Assembly (NCBI GenBank): GCA_964020975.1
Contig: OZ026630.1
Span: forward strand, 65,381,013 to 65,445,012
DNA from: Hermodice carunculata
Taxonomy: Eukaryota > Annelida > Polychaeta > Eunicida > Amphinomidae
DNA length: 64,000 nt
Direction: 5' to 3'
Position numbers and translations under genes: made by a program. The stretch's first letter is position 1, and every line of letters begins with the position of its first letter. Of the stretch, positions 50,640 to 62,000 are shown piece after piece. The notes beneath the pieces were generated by a model. The model saw only the letters and a program-made list of their open reading frames with translations, was not told where the DNA came from and did not search any database.

Positions 50640-52335
50640 CATAAAGGTTGCAGGTCGAGTCCCGCTCGTTCCGAATATGAAATATATATTTTCGGCATTT
50701 CCAGAACGCTGGTGATTTTAAGTCCCCGATTCTGGAAATAAATGCCGACTCAGTACTTATACTGCATAACGGTGTTGATATGGCACCTGCACATAGCTAC
50801 CTCCACTGAACCATTCTTTTTAAGAATGGGGATTTGGTCTAGCGGATATGTGCGTTTCCCATTGTACCTAGGCGACTGGTGCCAAAGGTTGCAGGTTCGA
50901 GTCCAGCTCGTTCCGAATATAAAATACATATACATTACAAGTCTTAAAATTTTATCTTGAATATGAAAATGGTCGGATTTCTGCTTACTTTAATACAATT
51001 CCTAGTAAGTCCCCCCCCCTCAAGCACATGGACATGACACGCCAAGAAAGGGCTTATATATAACACGTACTCAACATGGTTTTCCAAGAAAATGTTTTAG
51101 ACATAAAGTTATTTATATTTTAAATGCAGTACACGAGACTGTAAAAGAGAAAGTGCATACTCATAGTTATTTTATTCTTTGCAAACTATGGAAAGAACAA
51201 CTTAATTGATAATTTGGAAATGTTCTTGAAGATTCTTATATTTGTAATGCAAATAATTTTATGGGTTCGTAAATGTGATTTGCATTTTTATTACATGAAA
51301 AGAATCTAACCTATATATTCCAATAAAAGTTGAAAAAATGAAGAATCATACTGCTATGAGTGCCACTTGAATAGTTCAGTGAATTGGCTGCTGTCACACA
51401 TCGTATGTAAAAGAGGCATAAACATGTGTATGTACTTTCAGGGGTTTACTTTGTGCTGGTGGATTTTGATGCCAAATTCTGACGTAAGCAAGTTAACGTA
51501 CCGTGCAATTCGTTTTCTTGCCATCAATACTGATACCAAGTTCATTCAACTGAACTCTGATGACCCAGGTCATCTAATTACACACCGGTCTCCATTCAAA
51601 CAGGGTCAATGTACATTTCTTATAGCTGTTTCGCGAATATATGTCTGTGAAAAACTCTGCAATAATATGTTTTACACGTGACAATATGTTTTGCCTTCTA
51701 TCATGGATTTAGCAATGTAACTTTCTTACCCATCAGTTCATGATGCAGTCACAGAGGGCGTTTTTTTCCAATCCCTAACGACTTACGTTGTGTACGAAAC
51801 CGATCGAAATTTTGCAAGTACGGGCTTGCCACTCAGCACTCGTCATGTTTACTTTTCTTTTATAAAATCTGGGATGATGCTGTTTACAGTATTTTGTCCT
51901 GCCCATATAAGGCGAAGCATTTTTGGTTTTGGCATTCACATACATCTGGCCCACTGAACCACTCTTTTTAAAGAATGCGTACGTGGCAATTAAGTATATT
52001 TTCCATGTTTGGCCAGTTACACAGGTGCCTAAGGTTGCTGGTTCAAGACACCGCTATTCCGTGAGCAAAACAAAAAAATACATTTTCTTTTATTCTAGTA
52101 ACGGTGGTGGACTCAAGTCCCCGATTCTAGGATAATGTACTATATTATACTTTCTTCCAGCCCATGTCTTGTCAACCGTGTTGATAATTGCATTCACACA
52201 TATCCATCCCAGTAAACTATGCTTTTTAAAGAATACGAATGTGGGTAAATGGATATATGCGCTTCTCATTTTTGACCAAGCGATACGGACCGAACGTTGC
52301 TGGGTCAAGAAGATCCGGCAGTTTCGCAGTAAATA
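50640..52335 (+). repeat. four related tRNA-derived SINE-like units
   Basis: Unit 2 (about 50,746-50,945) has an A box (tggtctagcgg, 50,835-50,845) and a B box (ggttcgagtcc, 50,894-50,904), the internal RNA polymerase III promoter of tRNA genes. Unit 1 (50,640-50,745) keeps only the B-box half. Units 3 (about 51,905-52,135) and 4 (about 52,136-52,330) are diverged. Units share an upstream phrase (actgaaccattctttttaag) and a downstream phrase (agtccccgattctgg). The acceptor arms do not pair, so these are not functional tRNAs. Between 50,950 and 51,900 nothing else is recognised. Confidence 0.65.
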
Positions 52336-52684
52336 CATACAAAGAGAAAGATATAAATGCAGAACCTACAAGTTATTTTCGAAGATTTATAAAAAAAGGT
52401 AGCTTTTTACATTTGACGATAAGTAAAATTAAATTTTAAGTTCTCAACTTTTCGCCTACTGAGACATCTGTCGCCAAATGCTTTACGTTAATAACAATTA
52501 TTTTAAGGTGTGTAAGCACGTCTTTTATTTGAGTTATTCTCTCGCCAGTTCATTTCATCTTGACCTTGTGGGCGTTGTTGAGATCTGGGGTATGAGCTTA
52601 GGAATACGGGTACCCTTGAATCCCATCCTCCAGCTGTCCAGGTGGTTGGCCGCCATTGTCCATGGAAGCGTGCATAATGCTTAC
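52336..52684. other. no gene recognised
   Basis: AT-rich spacer except for the CpG-richer patch that continues into the exon candidate at 52,685. A YY1-like acaatggcggcc is read on the minus strand near 52,660. Confidence 0.35.
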
Positions 52685-52738
52685 CGAGTCCCCAGTTCCT
52701 GTGCTGTTGCTCCTCTTCGCTGGATTCGGACGATGCAT
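52685..52738 (-). CDS. possible first exon, weak
   Basis: In a GC- and CpG-richer patch (about 52,590-52,740), ATG at 52,738 opens MHRPNPAKRSNSTGTGDS and runs 18 codons to a strong donor (actcg|gtaagc). No later exon is identified and the reading is short, so chance cannot be excluded. Confidence 0.18.
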
Positions 52739-54849
52739 ACCTATTGTTATGCCAAAATAACCCATTTTTTCAATGTTTGTATGCACGCTGCAGCATAAAA
52801 AACAACATACCTAGGCCTATACCCTAGTGTCACCACTAGTGTATTTTAGATGACTTTGAAGCATACTCAAAATGACAAAAAAATGCGCACATTCATTTTT
52901 ACGCAAGTACACTTGTTTCTTTCCAGCAAAACCAAAATATCTAAAAATACAGCTTGTAAAACCTGACACGAGAGGACGTACATAGGAAACTGGACTGAAT
53001 CTTCCTACAAGAAACTGTACACATAGTACTTATTTAAAATTCAAACGAAAATGTGTAATGTACACAGAAAAGACTAAGCTACCAAAGTAAAGTAGCATGT
53101 TTGATTGCTTCAAATTATTCTCAGTCGAGCTGGTTATTTTAGATAATCGGAGGTTTGTTGTTTGTACATATCCATGGCATCCTATAAACTAAAAAGTCTG
53201 TGAAAGCGAACACCACTAATTTAATCCTACACGATTAAGCAGGTTGATTCCATGTTATATACATCAGCTCACAAACATAGTATTTGTAGCATTCAGGTGC
53301 TTAGAGTATACATGTAGTTGTCCTCTGATCAGGCGAATTTGCATGTGCATAGTATAGAGGTCAAAACAGGTCAAAATCAACCGTAAGCAGTCTCACCGTG
53401 GGCAGTAGAGACGCAAATCGGAAGTAAAACACCAATATTCAATAAAAAATATATGAACAAGTGGCCCATGTTTTCATTATCCAGCTTGTCCCGCATCGCT
53501 TGTGATCGATGTATGGCGAAAACACCAAATTGATGCATAATGTAATCATGTCCAGACAGTCGCAGTTGGTGACACTAATTTCACGAATGGTATTATTACA
53601 TTGTCAACAAGCCAAAGCATTGTATCAGTTGTCGACCAGTGATATTCCGCGTGGGCAACGGGGCAGGTTCAGTAACCTCAAACATTTCTGGCGATTCTCG
53701 CCTGAAGGACTATGGTTTCCGCAGAAATTCCATTTGCACTTTTAATTTCGCGCTGCCTCTAAATGCTCAAAAAGTTTCCAATTTTGCAAAAGAATTTCAC
53801 GAAAAAAACGACACGCGAAAATTTCCAGAACTACATTATTCTGAAAGAAAATTGGGACCTTAATGTTAACTCAAATGCAAAGCGTACCTGCCCCTCACAG
53901 TTGCCCACAATAAAATTCCATCTGAACAGGTATCAAAAACAGCTGAGCTGATTAACATTGATATGTGGCGTTGGGAATTCAGTCAAGGCCATCCCGAAGA
54001 ACATTAAAATAGGGGCTGTTAGATATGCCCTGTTTAAATTCATAGTACTCAGCTTACTGAACAGATTCAGAGAAGGATTTAAATTTTGCCCAACATCCAT
54101 GTTCCTGTATCCCCGTATCATCCTGCTGAACTGCGCAGGACGTATTACATAGCACATAAAAAGTCGTAAATTGTAACTGGGCAGTAATGATCGAAACAAG
54201 CAAAGTTAAGAACCAGAATATGAAAGCAATGCAACTTCACTGACATTTCGATGGAACAGATGTTAAGGTACACCCGCCGCAAAAATAACAACAGAAAATA
54301 GAATTTTAAAGGCTTCAGCGCAAAAAAGTTGAACATAAATTCTCTTAGTGGTCCGGGTATTTCCACGCAATTTACAAGCAATTCAACCAATGATTTCCAA
54401 GAAGAAAGCACAATCAGATTATTCCCTACATCAACAATAAAATTTACAAAATGAGAATACCGTCAAATCATGACTTGTTAACATTACAAAAATTTGGTAA
54501 AAATCGAAAAAGATAAGTGTATTCTCGCTGCATCCTGCCACGCGGCATTCACTTGTACACTCTTACGAAGCAACATGTAATTTGTAAATAGAGGACTGTG
54601 AAAGTCCCATACTCAGCTGATCTTAGATGTACAGACTGAATTGGTACTGTGACATTCGGAATAATCTGAAGGTCATCTTTGCTTAATATCTGCATCACTG
54701 TAGGCGATATCAGTCTTCATTCATATCGTTTAGGTGCCATTCTTTGTACATGAAAGGTTAGCGAATCCACTGCTGCCAACATATACGCTAATATCCTTGT
54801 CAGATGAAATGCGAGCGGACCCAATGGTCTCAAGATATAAGCGATCTTG
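52739..54849. other. no gene recognised
   Basis: AT-rich with several short frames (for example 53,639-53,863) that show no domain or splice support. Confidence 0.4.
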
Positions 54850-56570
54850 TCTGTTCGACCTTTCAACGCCACTCAGGGTCAAAATCCGCAAAAATAGCGT
54901 TCAGAGACCGGATTACCCTCGGCGCCCACAATCTTTTTTCCCTCAATTTTGTATTTTTTTTATTTGAGACTTCGCAGTGGAATACTTCACATACAATTTT
55001 CACATTGTCGTCTATGAAATGAAAGAGCAATTTTAGATGTGTTCTTGAGGCATGTTCTGGTGACAGAGACAACTGTACTGTGTGTTACTCATACGGCCAT
55101 CGAATAAATACTTCACAAGTTTCATAACAAGTTTCAAAATAATAAGAGGAAGCTGGTTTTCAATACGAATGTGGTCCACTATAATGTGCATCTCCGAAAA
55201 ATAAATTGGTGAAGCTGTGTTTGATCAATGTTGAGATATTATGGTGACGTTGTCCCCTTGTGCACCACTCAGACGGCCTCCAAATAAACACTTTCAAGTT
55301 TCACAAAAACTCGATAATTACAAAGAGGAACCTGGTTTTAAATAGGAATCTGGTCCATTATGAGATGCATCTTTGACAAAAATTTGGTCAAGCTGTGGTC
55401 AGCATTTTTTTGGAGATATCCCCGTAACATCGTCAGGGTTGACGCCACTCAGACGGCCTTCAAATTAATACATTAAAATTTCATAGAAAGTTTTAAAATG
55501 GTCAAAGGAAGCTGGTTTTAACTAGGGTTTTGGTCCATCATAGGATACATCTCTGACAAAAATTTGGTAAAGCTGTGGTCAGTATTTTTTTAGATATCGC
55601 GGTAAGGTCAGGGTTGACGCTCCTCAGGCACCTTTGAAATAAATACATCAATTTCATAAAAAAATAAAAAACAATCAGAGGAAGCTGGTTTTAAATAGCG
55701 TTCTGGTCCATCATAAGATGAAATTTGGTAAAGCTACGGTCAATATTTTTGAGAAATCACGGTAGCATCGTCAGGGTTGACCTCATACATTAAAAGTTTC
55801 ATAAAAATTTTAAAATTATCAGAGGAAGCTGGTTTTCAATAGGAACCTGATCCATTATAAGGTCCTTCTGTGACAAAAATTTGGTAGAGGCTACGGTGAA
55901 TATGTTTTTAGATTTTGCGGTAACATCATCAAGAAGGACGGGCGGAAGGGCAGACGAATGGACGATGAAGGGGACAACAATACCTTCCGACACTTTATGT
56001 GCTGAGGGTAGAAACCAAAAGACACTCCGCAGGCAATTTTCAAATTATTGCTTAAGGGTGTCCGTGGGCCTAGGATCCACCAATAATAAAATGAAAAAGA
56101 CTTGCAATGGCACCTGCTGAATATATTAAGATTTAGGTGTCAACAAAAGCTGTGGCCACGTAATTTCAAAGCAATTAGCTAAAACATTTTTAGAAAAACA
56201 CTTTTTAACACTGCCAAGAAAATGGACCCTGAAAACCCTCAGAGGGACCATGATTATATTGTGCTCTGTTACCTGCTATCTGTACTTCTACAGGTACAGA
56301 TTTTACTGCTCATTATATGTACTGTATTAGTGCCTGCCAATAATGCACCTATAGTTTGATATTACCAAACATACGTCAATCTGTCAGTTTGACCTTTTAA
56401 TGGCACTCAAGGTCAAAATTACAGACACCATAAAGAAACGCCATAGGTACTTTCCTCTTTCCATTTAATGGTAATTATGGATCCACCATTATCAAGGCAA
56501 TCAAATATGTCATATTCGTAAACCACCCCTCCCCCCCAAAAAACAACGAAGGAAAAAGTTCTGCTGAACA
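54850..56570. repeat. ~180-bp repeat family, five-unit tandem array
   Basis: The phrase agctggtttt (or cctggtttt) recurs at about 55,151, 55,330, 55,510, 55,683 and 55,827, giving spacings of 179, 180, 173 and 144 bp. Each unit continues with 'tggtcca…tctgacaaaaatttggt…gctgtggtca' and a 'catcgtcagggttgac' phrase. The flanks (54,860-54,900 and 56,390-56,470) share gacctttcaacgccactcag-like text with each other, so the array sits inside a larger repeated element, also seen at 34,440-35,150. Not coding. Confidence 0.8.
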
Positions 56571-56600
56571 CCAAATATGCATCCCTTTTCAGATGATACA

Positions 56601-56656
56601 TTATAATTTATCATCATCTTCTAGACAAATTTGATAAAGGTCCACCAGGGGTTCAT
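56601..56656 (-). CDS. possible terminal exon of the SEA-EGF membrane protein
   Basis: An acceptor-like tttgcccatacatatag precedes DEPLVDLYQICLEDDDKL and a stop, an acidic C-terminus plausible for a cytoplasmic tail. Its entry phase does not match the phase-2 donor at 57,696 directly, so at least one more exon would have to lie between. Weak. Confidence 0.2.
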
Positions 56657-57695
56657 CTATATGTATGGGCAAAAGCAAAGCATTAAGTACAACAGTTTCA
56701 CAACAATTCAATACATGTGACACTGTCTTGCTGCTATATCCTTGTAGAGTGGTAGCCCTTACTAATACATCATAAAAAAAAAGATTTCTGGAAACTTTGG
56801 CAAGACTTATCACATCCTAAACATTTTTGTATGAAAGTTTCATTATTATTATTATAAGTCAAACTATATTGATAGAATTTCAAACATTCCTGTTCGGCTT
56901 TCAACCAGAGAAGTTTAAATAGCCTTAATTCACAAAAGTTCTTAAAACATTGGAACAAGAGTACAGCGCAACCCGCTGCCGAAAATAAGAACTAGGTCTC
57001 CTAGATGATCTTGTGTATAATATAAAAGCCAAGTAGTTTTTGACAAAAAGACATAAAATTTTGTAAATTTGTAAAAACGGAAAATATATTGTAATTGAGT
57101 AAAGCCAATTTAAGGTACATTCCCACCATGATGACACTAATAAAGGTTTTAATTTTGCAGAGGGCATAAATGGTACCCAAAAAGGAGGATCAAATTATAC
57201 AGTGCTTGTTAATGAAAGCATTTATCATGCAGTTTGGAAACATTCAGTGATTTTGATGGTGAAACTGTTGTACTTATAAAGGCTTTGCTTCAAGTGAACA
57301 CAAATTCATTATGAAATCCAAGCATCACTGTGGCATATGTATTGAACAAAGCAATAAAATATCCAAAGGCTCCAAGAGCATGATCTATGGAACAAACATA
57401 GTGGCATATGCCCAGGCCACATCCTCGCGGAGTTTGAAGAGGATCCAGCTCATGGATTTTTAAATAAAAATTAATTATTAACTCTGACATCAGATGGATA
57501 AAGGATGAATTACCCTTGTTCATTTTAGCACAGCTAGTAGTCATCTGGACTGGCAAAACCACAAAGACAGTGAGATTAGATAATTTAAACTGATTCATTA
57601 CAACTCTGCGGAAACTTTGTGACAAATAAGTGAAGAAACTGAAACGAACTACATGACCCAAATTCTTGCATGTGCAAAATAGGGCAAATACATAC
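56657..57695. other. presumed intron or 3' region of the minus-strand gene
   Basis: No further exon of the SEA-EGF protein could be fixed here. The long frame reading through 57,290-57,695 on the minus strand is intron sequence beyond a good donor. Confidence 0.4.
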
Positions 57696-57866
57696 CGATT
57701 TTTGAACTGGCTGTGTCCTTTTCCCAGATTTCCTTGCTTGAACAATAGAACTATCATCACTATCAACAGAATGGCGAAAAATGCACCCAATACGGCCAAA
57801 GGCATAATCAATGCAAGGTCGCCTTTTTTCTGGTTACAAAATTCTCCCTTAAATCCAGGAGAACAG
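57696..57866 (-). CDS. EGF end plus transmembrane exon
   Basis: Bounded by tcttactttcag (acceptor) and aatcg|gtatgt (donor); 171 bp open, entry phase 2 and exit phase 2. It completes the EGF domain with CSPGFKGEFC and continues NQKKGDLALIMPLAVLG, then AFFAILLIVMIVLLF, a single membrane-spanning helix of about 25 residues. A basic juxtamembrane segment (KQGNLGKGHSQFKNR) then starts the cytoplasmic tail. The exon joins in phase to the one at 58,256-58,352. The orientation (EGF outside, basic residues inside) is that of a type I membrane protein. Confidence 0.85.
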
Positions 57867-58255
57867 CTGAAAGTAAGAGAATAAAACTCATGTTTGTCAA
57901 TAATGCTGTAACTTTCCCTTCTGCATCTTAGATGTGTAGATGTTAATATCAGATTACCTGTTCTGTATTTCTTTTGGACCATGGATACTTTAACTTGAAC
58001 TGGCCCAACATATTGAATCTGCTTGTTTCTGGCTTTAATATCACATGAATTATACTTTTAAAGGCTCGCTGGTGAATATCATTACGAGTCATGAATTAGG
58101 AGCTTAGCCTTACAAAGATTATAATTTGCTTCCATCTATCTAAACGTGTAAATATGCAAAACCATGCCCTGTATCACATGCGAGCTAGTTTTGCTTGCTC
58201 CTCAGAGACATGATTAGTCAAACGGTATTGCATGGCATTTAATGTTGTCACTTAC

Positions 58256-58352
58256 ATACATCTGGCTGTCTTTTCACGATCATTAATGCATGTTCCCTCA
58301 GAGCCGCAAAGTTTTGCATTATTGTAGATGTCACATGCTGTATTCATCACAA
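58256..58352 (-). CDS. EGF-like domain exon
   Basis: Bounded by ctgttttcag and gatgtat|gtaagt; 97 bp, open, with entry and exit phases that match both neighbours. It encodes VMNTACDIYNNAKLCGSEGT then CINDREKTARC. Joined to the next exon, the cysteine spacing is C-x8-C-x5-C-x9-C-x1-C-x8-C, a complete canonical EGF domain. The domain is split by an intron between its fourth and fifth cysteines. The calcium-binding pattern (D-x-D/N-E at the start) is not evident. EGF domains of this type next to SEA modules occur in mucin-like and adhesion proteins at the cell surface. Confidence 0.85.
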
Positions 58353-58699
58353 CTGAAAACAGACTTGTTATCCTAAAATGGTTCCTGTGTACATCACATA
58401 CCTTACAAACATATTGTCGAAAGTGAACATATGGAGAGACCTATATATACTACAAATATGTACAACTACACGTGTAAATTAGCAGGTATTTAAACATAAA
58501 AAAATATCCAATTGAAACATGATCATGCCGCTACATAGTCAGGTTAACTTGTACTAAATTTCGTAGCAAAATGATTGTGTTCAAATGAATTACGGACTGA
58601 ACATTCCGAAAACAAAAATGCATTGAAAATGAGTACATGAAAAAGCTTTGTGAATTCAGTCTTATATAATTTATGCACTTATGTTTGACTTAAACAAAC

Positions 58700-58893
58700 C
58701 TGTTTCTGTTCCATTAGTGCCGTTTCTGTTAAAAAATACTATTGGATTTTGCGCCATCTCGTAAGTTATCTTGCCGAGTTGTAGAGAGCCAGAAGAAACT
58801 GCTTTGAACAACGCATTTGCCGCTGCACCGATTTGTGAATTTTCCAGTTCTTGGGTGAATACCACTTTGAATTCTGCAGCCACACTGCTCTCT
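58700..58893 (-). CDS. SEA-like module, second half
   Basis: Bounded by attgttgtgcag and gaaacag|gtttgt; 194 bp open, joining in phase to the EGF exon. It encodes ESSVAAEFKVVFTQELENSQ, then IGAAANALFKAVSSGSLQLG, then KITYEMAQNPIVFFNRNGTN with potential N-glycosylation sites (NGT). The first residues align with the segment after the autoproteolysis site of SEA domains (G-S-V-V-V then alternating hydrophobics), and the length after that point is right. Here the position of the glycine is serine, so self-cleavage may not occur. The first half of the module and all earlier exons lie upstream (above 58,893) and were not found; they may be in later sequence or beyond the window. Confidence 0.75.
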
Positions 58894-60299
<1,406 letters not shown>

Positions 60300-60387
60300 A
60301 TGACAAATCTAAAGAACTTCATATAAATATGACAAATCTAAAGAACTTCATATAAATATGACAAATCTAAAGAACTTCATATAAATG
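60300..60387. repeat. 29-bp unit, three identical copies
   Basis: tgacaaatctaaagaacttc plus atataaata, starting at 60,301, 60,330 and 60,359. The identity of copies points to a very recent expansion. Confidence 0.95.
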
Positions 60388-61804
60388 CCACAAAAGTTGC
60401 ACTGAGGTATTTATCTTTCAGACTTATAGACATTGTGCATTCCCCAGCCTCAGAGCAACTGACCTAGGAACCACTGTGTCAATCTTGGAATATGCCTTTT
60501 TCATTGAGGTGTTTGGTAAACATATTCAACAGTAGAAAACAGGTGACTGAAAAAATGCAATACATTCATGTCCTTAATAATCTGCTAGTTTTTTATGTGA
60601 CCAGGAGCCTGGAAGTGGTTTCCTGTAGTATGCAAAAAAGATATGGACTCTTTTCCCCCGGATGCTTGGTGGAGATGGGCTTGTCTGACACTGTACACAG
60701 GGTTGTCATGAAAAAGTAAGACCAAAGCTATACCTTATCACACTAGCGAAATGCACACATCTATATGTTTTACTGTTGTACTTGTCTCACCAGTTTGCAC
60801 TGAATATGTGAGGTTCCTGATCTACCCTTTTTAGAGCACATGTATAGAATGGCACCTGATGGGGAATAATTTCTCTTGTGTTCAAAACAAACATTACATG
60901 CAGGAAAATCAGTACATTGATTCTCAGGAAAGCTTGCTTGCTGTCAAAGTACTTACACCCAAAACTGTCAATGTTTTACCACAGAATAATCATTGGGCCT
61001 GACAAACAGCAAGCTTGAAACTGTCTTGCTGCCTGACTAACCTGTATGCTTTGTTGTTTTTCATGTGGGGAAATTTAAGTTTATCCGTGCAGCATTGGAT
61101 AAATGTTCCAATAAGTCAGAGTCTCATGAAGGTATAGCACGGGAGAAAATGTATATTCTTACTCCTCATTCTTTGAAACGAAAGAAAAAGGAAAACCAGC
61201 CTAGTTTTGGTGTCCATAACTGACAGCAGACAGGGTACCATGGAAAAGAATCCTCCTTAAAGGTGCAAGATCTGAAAAGCATATTTCACTTGTTCTCTTC
61301 AGGAGACAATGTTGGCAGCTTGAAAGTCCACAACAGGCAACACTGAGCATGCTGAGCCCAATATACCTAACAAGCTGGACAAAGGCCACAGAGCTGGCAA
61401 GGACCCAAGAAAGAGAGTGATGGGCCAACCCCAATCTCCGGAATAAGACAAAATCCTTGCAATCTGTGACAATACTGTAGGAGATAGAGCTCTATGTACT
61501 ACAGGTGCCTGCCAAAGGCTAGGTTGTGACAAATTGCAGTGCAAGTGGAAGAGCAGGGGTCTAAAGTAATGACACCCTAGTACTGGCCAAGGGTCTTACT
61601 CTGGGTCAAAAGTTTTGTAGTAATTTCCTCTGATGAAGGGGCTTTACTACTGCCATTTTCATGATGTTATGTGTAACATGATCAGACAGTTAGGTAGAGC
61701 CCTAAAACAACATTCTTGAAGGATTCATTCCTGTGTTTTCTGAGTGCTAATGCCTGAGAATATCCAAAAAACAGGACTTAGCTGTGTTGGAATAGCTTTT
61801 CTAC
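60388..61804. other. no gene recognised
   Basis: Open frames at 61,201-61,434 and 61,299-61,544 (minus) overlap in different frames and lack domains. Confidence 0.4.
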
Positions 61805-62000
61805 GTAAGGGTGCACGGTTGGCCGAGCTGCAACACGCTCGCCTTTCACCTCTGTGGCCCCGGTTCGATTCATGGCCGGGGAAGCATGTGGAAAAAGTTC
61901 CTACCACTCTGACTGTGCACCGTGGTTTTCTCCGAGTCCTTCGGTCTCCTCCACCAAACATGTAGGTAGGAAGTATACGCCACGATCAGTGCCAGGGAGG
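61805..62000 (+). mobile_element. tRNA-derived SINE
   Basis: Contains an A-box-like tggccgagctgc (61,820) and a B-box-like ggttcgattc (61,862) at tRNA spacing, in a tRNA-like head (acacgctcgcctttcacctc). This is followed by a conserved-type body, gtggttttctccgagtcctt then cggtctcctccacc. That body resembles the central domain shared by SINEs of many aquatic animals (the MetaSINE type, from memory). No poly(A) or clear tail, so the 3' end is approximate. Confidence 0.7.

Noticed and set aside
50828-50912. Functional tRNA gene
   Set aside because: A and B boxes are present but acceptor and anticodon stems do not pair, and related degenerate units are adjacent; better explained as SINE-like.
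53639-53863. 74-codon plus-strand frame
   Set aside because: No family, no splice sites in phase, and overlapping alternative frames of similar length.
57290-57695. Continuation of the 230-codon minus frame beyond the transmembrane exon
   Set aside because: A strong donor at 57,695 ends the exon in phase; the rest has intron-like composition and no domain.
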